From contig JBFYLP010000001.1 of the NCBI GenBank assembly GCA_041305345.1, positions 103,816 through 167,815 on the forward strand: a stretch of 64,000 bases of DNA, written 5' to 3'. A model generated the notes under the pieces. The model had not been told where the DNA came from. It worked only from the letters and a program-made list of their open reading frames with translations, and ran no database searches. Position 1 is the stretch's first letter. The number at the start of each line of letters is the position of its first letter. Made by a program: the position numbers and the translations under genes. Positions 63,401 through 64,000 of the stretch are shown here, piece after piece. The stretch comes from JACRGC01 sp041305345 (GTDB lineage Archaea > Micrarchaeota > Micrarchaeia > Norongarragalinales > SBBD01).

Positions 63401-64000
63401 ATCCTTGACAAGGCAACGGGAGGCTGGGGAGAGACGTTCACCTTCTCCATCCAATGCAAGCAAGTTGACGGCGGGCAGTTCAACGTAACTTTATGGAAAC
63501 GCCTGAATTCGAGCTACGAATGGGCCGCAGTCGAAACGCAAAGCTGCCAGGGAACTGACTATGTCACCAAGGAATTCGTCAAGACGTTCGCGTGCGGCGA
63601 CATCACCCCCGCAGGAGACAGCGAATGGAAATTCAATGCAACAAACCAGTGGGGCTTTGGAACAGAAGCCACGCCGGGCACACTAACCATTGAGAAGGAC
63701 GACGCGGAGGCAATCGTCACAAATGGCGAGAGCATTGCCATAGGCCGGGAAGGCGAGGCCAATTCGCTTCTTAGGTTCACGATTGTTGATACCGATAAAG
63801 GTTCCGAAGCAGTAGGCGCAGGCATCAACACCTCCTTCTTCGTCACGACCGAAGGCTCCAATTTTGCGGAGGCATTCATCAACACAACCAACTCCTCCGG
63901 CGGAACCTCCTATCACTTCGATCCCACCTGCTCTTACGGCGCAGGCCAGCAGATCTGGACGGGCGGGGTCGTCAACGACCAGTGCTACAAGGACACCCCC
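48500..64000 (+). CDS. Giant membrane-anchored surface protein with AbrB-like N-terminus (over 5167 residues, end not seen)
   Basis: The frame is open from ATG 48500 to the window edge, with checked codons throughout. Residues 2-46 are AbrB/MazE-like: QFTITIPKDVVILMGWDRG and LILKEI. A charged linker (KKHAKHKG) precedes a TM helix at 72-95. Then come a Pro/Ser/Thr stalk (residues about 130-378), an Ig-like segment, a PEGA-like domain near 490-540 (LFVESFPSDASVFLNG), a second Pro/Ser linker (707-780) and non-repeated beta-rich parts to about 1725. From there a three-module repeat of about 322 residues runs to the edge. Sequons are very frequent. Topology: N-terminus in, the rest outside. Probably an adhesin or envelope fibre, glycosylated; this is inference. 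Confidence 0.9.
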   Translation, partial: MVIIQRKKDQFTITIPKDVVILMGWDRGVELYPYPDEKGNLILKEIKANEAAEEKTELEKKHAKHKGQFSSFPLLAVFSLSLLGLLMQGAAPLLAPMGVVLDASLPSMDATPDAFASAMPTAFPVNGPLQDPTSIPSPNISPNPSPTSDPTLSPTPSNFPSPNPTPSITIAPTAEPSNGPSPMPTPSASVMPSPNISPNPTPSFSPTPDISPNPTPSASILPTPTISIEPSATADPSPISSAQPSPTPSLAPTEIPSPTITDQPSPTLMPSPTISPNPSPSVEPTFSPSPSNFPSPNPTPSIEPSPTENPTPNTSPNPTPSTEPTPSVLPSPNISPNPTPSFSPTPEISPEPSPDISPSPEASPSPEPTISPTPEPNATWKTTNLKITANEIFPEFTIFSVLAELTDQNSIPIESAEMSSDLNALPYLNATTNASGIAVFSFNLTQGNYSLSASFLGDEGRMLNGSNASATFLVAPYIINQTENLTYGGNLFVESFPSDASVFLNGAFVSQTPANISNTTIGFHSVLVNKTNFTEYSNPFFFINESTYLLANLTYLEQPFQNQSNFTQELNLTELNITEEFNTTDLNASNRTRKKPTKFKALFTNKKKSYKIGERIEFDLDLLDYENEKISSGKFDFALVHEDGTETEVAIEDSGTNRKLVVDPQIAIRPGNYYLRISANFQKKKTERVMVDELTGEIDLEATAALNAPVSSPSAPGFVPSPSEQPSIEPTEIAPSAFGQSSNETNGTYPLEPDATLLPSPAPTDQPLNGSGEPTPSPIIQAKGNRKLKELAIERIEEISDEGEEDGFAYGLVNVNTHKSIYLPGETANITIGVLNPDGSRANDVQIIALITSPSGSTATFSTDSYAITDNYNGEWKLQYAVSETGTYQIRVFASRPEVGIDSEYSDSFEARSERAFDIERDEPTIILLGYVNPEIKITPTYDVDNAVAYEYLPSSFSIAPTSLPITDLGNGYKQVAFELGDLVAGETKTIRYSYEPPPISPALYLKGRMKIEYGLNLSFEEARNWTIGADDYHTIHDITLYFNQSSRAPDSENQYAWEPLVLCVNQTYNLSVQTQNGITAAWSDNVSVQVSSGGPYSSLSPSSIVNNWQLLDTINSRTIRFIASNTRNINGYNGTSWLIKPLATGNYNLRTFQYTRNSAVIFSSNIAAVTVRQCTNVALGNREVSVKGPDGTSDILMRGSIGYIAIPLFNFNETELLTASATLSILSGSTDQGWYVEEGRTQTATMNYSNYTKNLYPVFNESVVLWRVHVPDDANTDDLYSASISVTSNSQTLTYARSFTLALEPIQIFASSPEYTGYTNEDTTERVNTSIVVCNYGDKPITDGVIALEFPSTYYRIEYIYPQNSSSSELNPIWSEVQLPTSSCFAMQMDFVPIDTTGLDLEFVTTLSWDSGARSYSETRTINQPSTQEQHYPYVLLSSDSTNYGANLSVDQNSTLRINLRLVWMGDNSGATVANTTHNINHLQIAQGFGKPFAFDSPWGFNPLPGYPLGSEAEGWKIKSRRWRMPLFEAGEYIVNFSINVSATPDFQPGGKRISFLSRGATFREGAATAPIRFKMEDEQFALVVQGPFLKTKRYSASVPEGVWGSFASSYACGDYNASTVIFNKGNRYGWLYNYTEYYPSTITPQNLSTDLNDSDSFWLRWYGYNLTANGSDDPYSYNYSFSVPLGAQTNQQFQLNATNGTYMAHHKGRLYFANFTCTDYPQYQDVSVSPQSSGFGFPKTFSISVRSAYNVLYVNLSKSSDGLTNWIVINTTDANSPGSWNQTNFTQTLPCDDIGSWYYNFTVYDENGNINMTVPSLSTTYAVTKDTLQINLIEGNASLANRSSDNLDHLSVYLNDTNGTAVSGIDLNFSVTYDSSNYGPAQINTTNDTGYLHYYFNATCSETEYASRPDQRWKVTLSGSACYNDIISDIYAMQIKGFLNNNVTTPKGDNNYTEPTNILIQGNVRDDCGNYISPIQDPTIVVAFNATDNTSAYGCPGQSLGGGFFECTWETDGTFGGYYNVTMNATADKYYPDYSVTTIEDEFYLFYLFSKAKLSGETRAPLQDGWGVPVNWTINLTAPVYYVTSTAHLWIGDDAVAHDAEIPPAQSCIGINCVNQTMNWTHTFSCDNEGGSQVGTWFYKFAANTSEDIDSETAVNSTTVEKDDIIISNVTGNETIVNRSGEHVAKFVVNVTDTDRNLAAGTPYSTVTFNVTTNWTTGNLTAGANTTNTSGSAEFNFNATCEHEVGRQSWFAYATGNICYKDYLASQFFVDVYGDYIFEISTINGTGAEFTIGNNVTLTLTTKDECHSLVPNATTGFTITGLYNITYCAGDDIENFSNGTYGCTFNTSALAPGFYSVRANASKDYYNFNFSTQANTFRLYSENNSNPLLINITSYPNPAGWGEQLNFSALVRDPEGNDVALYLYSSAALEGPYSLLNDSLCPTCDNDIINYTVENAFACGDIGIRYFWFNGTDDEGANGSSEIGNWTIEADNVTVSLIAGDNINVTRQTGAVILEAFAFDDDNQTGATGTNATIWVANDTSFNIGNETQANSSGSFNILFRPSCAYIAGPKNWTAGVAGDECYDTVNATVNYTLGIIGALSPNVTIPIDGNYSAGENVTIEGIVEDDCGNLIVGAQVNFSIRDGGDPIECTDVVDHANGTYSCTYNTSDLPGGNYRVIMGAYKAYNSNGTFVRESAFRILSAPTLTNPFASNWTIYWGASMYVNVTASDKDDSLTVYFWEKSPTDAEFTLKDQQGCSNCTNVNLTFLDPYHDACADYGNWTFKFNATDSSGLTAESSPGSFNVTRRNLTDVYQEGNESAVHRMTNTTFLATKFVDAVDLISDIGNGPQVTLFVTKDGSAYVTDGTNTSVNGIASRRFDPTCTHSVGKQKWKFGVVQTNCYYAANSSEYNVTVITNPLSLNITRPLNGSCFVPGASIILNGTVADECSNVTGATSLFIVQRQPSNFSTAAPTDLGYGNYSTTWASTGRSYGLYNISMNATKANYYYGSDLEINALRLSSNPLLFNPIVDVAEDGWGVNRVFNVTTQDPAGADINVSLWVRAFGTTNWIFRGAQVCSECIGETNLTFADIDFTCSNFLSNATWEYKFNATINLCGTFGNETEIANFTLDKDDVNVTGFTYGTTVDRQGSSTMGFAILVNDTDNATILNAGINGSFWVNYNGTYFDGGHYNTTNASGYLNYLFNPTCSYNAQQHKWRGGIFNDQCYKALNTSDATFDVYGQSQVSIELPENQSEFNVTNNVTIRYNITSECFALEGFLNSSTPNITNVHIPTGNEYLCSPIETEENGYYNCTWTTVGMEQGNYSVRLNASYAYFNLNSTLFEYRFYLKNKLTNASELGINNTAGGWGQSYQFNVSIDDPENESIRCELFTNTTGEWVYRGFGTVDSGQGNCTVVVDHFSCADMHNESEFMFQIINGEPTNNFNTSVGPIFNLTADTLELALVAGDDSAVNRSGENATYLTISAYDTDYLGYAPSANGTIWVTTDGTLLDAGNFTSTNSSGHLSIGFNPSCDYSAAAQQWFAGIHDACYFEINTTANYTVNVWASIKNNFTMPYGPEVGRGENVTINVTSVDDCDAAITDAFVNISARNYFTLQNYICDPVANITDGNYSCDFNTSSMNAGAYNLTTSSSKPMHHLERTTVIYSEDLSGFWVETQTVFSAVNVTPLVGGWSETFYLTANVSDEDNDTLRVYAFVRLADSEDWTYVGYQDRQGINQTVNFTRTFLSGDIANWTVMFNTSEDDAWAVESSLLNFTVERDDTYTNITAGNSSTVSRLSTNTVRLISRVRDADKITNNIASEEAQLWVTKNGTFYDSGTQVFTNGSGYITWDFNPDCNYQVGVQKWKMGLLDNSALYKASNSTEGVLTITSEFLPRLYAPLNRTYLRGVDNINFRGNLSDSDASCGMVTGATMVFAPKEDYSCTGADEGNGFYNCSVANTTTASWDYGWYNVTINASGNYYTNATSTRNLSFFLASRPTLSNPSVTPASEGWSAQFNFTVTVNDADENNVTVYLFKRIGSDAYSLIGTHSCGPCSNTELLFIQNFTKNDIGSSQYFFNASDEYGYNASTSASSFTVTKDVVSLDIDAGLIGDVDREGDYTKGIVLHVYDQTNSTYVPAGVNGSFFITTDKANYAPPYNTSTNSSGHLSYDFNPDCSYGVGVQKWKGGVQNDAYYANSLTSNISFSIIGQLKTGLELPENGSSYGTSDQIVIRANITTECGDEGFVNTSEALILLESPLGVTESCGTVYNEENGYYNCTWDSTGKSLGLWSIRINATNSSFNLNTTLYYERFTLVNAPPAYSESNVTPEAGGWTRSYVFSTTVYDADGNDVNCSLYLSKDDGATWEIKGQNFTIPGGSGICSFNISDFDCGDIGEDNYYKFNLYDFESGAVLNDINTSDLYGPNLTISEVSLAYAFGNETVRNRSSGAAFVGIRVFDSENETYVKDADFTFWFTTDESTYDAGNQTTTNNSGHAAVYFNPSCEYSAAKQKWFGGLTDACYEAENSSEFNTTVLGDIKYLLTDPSGANYPRATNVTINVSVTDDCNDPLDNLAITLNYSRNPLHYTCEPVVNETGGNFSCEFNTSALPSRQYNVTLKSVLLNHNTNTSIFQNAFRVQTGPVLNIQYVNSSNEDGNKGSTGGWRETFTYNLSVTDEDGDLVTAYVFIRKGFTGDWTLLSSRTCTSNCNNSILSLGKGPGQSPFSCGDIGDWEFFWNATDGNFTANLTPTNFTIERDDVNITYMGGDAESIWRNGTDQKTLSVEVRDLDYGNALIGSGQVNGTRWVTWNGSRYDGGTPVSSLSGFLNSTFEPTCSYTPGIQGWKIGTLGHPCYKDVNSSVYNVTLYANMSIRLAKPLGVNYTKGTSVPVEFNVTDDCSNPVNSSTDSLDFIGPEVYTETSGFGDYGNATHNYTWATSDKEFGYYNLTVQVQKQYYMTGNATTVNAIQLTGGPELFQPILDKATGGWGETFTFSIQCKQVDGGQFNVTLWKRLNSSYEWAAVETQSCQGTDYVTKEFVKTFACGDITPAGDSEWKFNATNQWGFGTEATPGTLTIEKDDAEAIVTNGESIAIGREGEANSLLRFTIVDTDKGSEAVGAGINTSFFVTTEGSNFAEAFINTTNSSGGTSYHFDPTCSYGAGQQIWTGGVVNDQCYKDTP
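48890..49640. repeat. Pro/Ser/Thr-rich stalk with short repeats
   Basis: About 250 residues of SPNPTPS-like units. An exact 47-bp direct repeat lies at 49079-49125 and 49493-49539 (offset 414 bp), showing recent internal copying. Antisense frames here are Gly-rich shadows. Confidence 0.85.
53680..64000. repeat. Tandem array of a ~322-residue three-module repeat
   Basis: The anchor motif T/S/D-C-x-Y (Tyr replaced in a few copies)...W...CY occurs with its first Cys at about 54203, 55226, 56195, 57146, 58115, 59084, 60050, 61004, 61982, 62969 and 63929. Steps are 1023, 969, 951, 969, 969, 966, 954, 978, 987 and 960 bp, all in frame. Each unit has module a starting G-W-x (for example GGWGQSYQFNVS), module b ending in the anchor motif, and module c with D-D/E-C and NGYYNCTW-like motifs. 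Copies are diverged, so this is an old expansion. Confidence 0.9.

Overview
The window is archaeal chromosome. It carries a 20S proteasome alpha subunit, SBDS, the exosome core (Rrp4, Rrp41, Rrp42), ribosomal protein eL43, SRP54, an archaeal-type LeuRS, fibrillarin, archaeal SecF/SecD, a TrmB-family regulator and ABCE1. It also has tRNA genes with introns cut at bulge-helix-bulge positions, and promoters with TATA/box A elements and GGTGAT/GGAGG ribosome binding sites. Genes are close-packed with ATGA or TAATG overlaps. The lineage cannot be fixed from the window. A DPANN-like or other poorly sampled archaeon is a guess based on the split tRNA genes, small membrane proteins and very large surface proteins.

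Layout. 1-965: 5' part of ABCE1 on the minus strand. 1161-7151: proteasome/exosome block (psmA, unknown, SBDS, unknown, rrp4, rrp41, rrp42, eL43, unknown). 7261-9273: a small membrane protein, a tRNA-Glu(UUC) gene that I reconstruct with two introns (37/38 and 59/60), and srp54. 9693-12584: leuS. 12933-19940: glycogen or alpha-glucan cluster (two glycosyltransferases, GH57 amylase, small winged-helix protein, debranching enzyme). 19967-21100: nikR divergent from two small membrane proteins, with a candidate NikR operator between them. 21126-24874: rnhB, tRNA-Trp with an intron that contains a box C/D guide for C34, secD and secF. 24969-29985: lemA, a small basic protein, a tRNA-binding-domain protein, and a full riboflavin operon (ribB, ribC, ribH, ribA, ribD). 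30008-38635: an unknown protein, fibrillarin, a TrmB regulator divergent from a secreted membrane-anchored protein, sppA, two small membrane proteins and pyrG. 38878-64000: a surface-protein region.

The surface region is the most striking part. A 2051-residue secreted, C-terminally anchored protein is followed by a MinD-family ATPase and a second anchored protein with an extracellular helical stalk. After a short secreted protein on the other strand, one open reading frame runs from 48500 to the right edge of the window. It has 5167 codons, no stop, and its end is not seen. It starts with an AbrB-like beta-hairpin domain that should lie in the cytoplasm. A single transmembrane helix, a Pro/Ser/Thr-rich stalk, a PEGA-like domain and about 10.7 copies of a ~322-residue three-module repeat with conserved cysteines and many N-glycosylation sequons follow.

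How parts fit together: fibrillarin in this window is the methyltransferase that would use the guide in the tRNA-Trp intron. The riboflavin operon mixes bacterial-type RibA and RibD with archaeal RibC. NikR and TrmB each sit at a divergent promoter that carries an inverted repeat of the right architecture. MinD lies between two membrane proteins with cytoplasmic tails and could position a surface structure. All coordinates were read by eye, and start codons were chosen from ribosome binding sites, overlaps and family N-termini.
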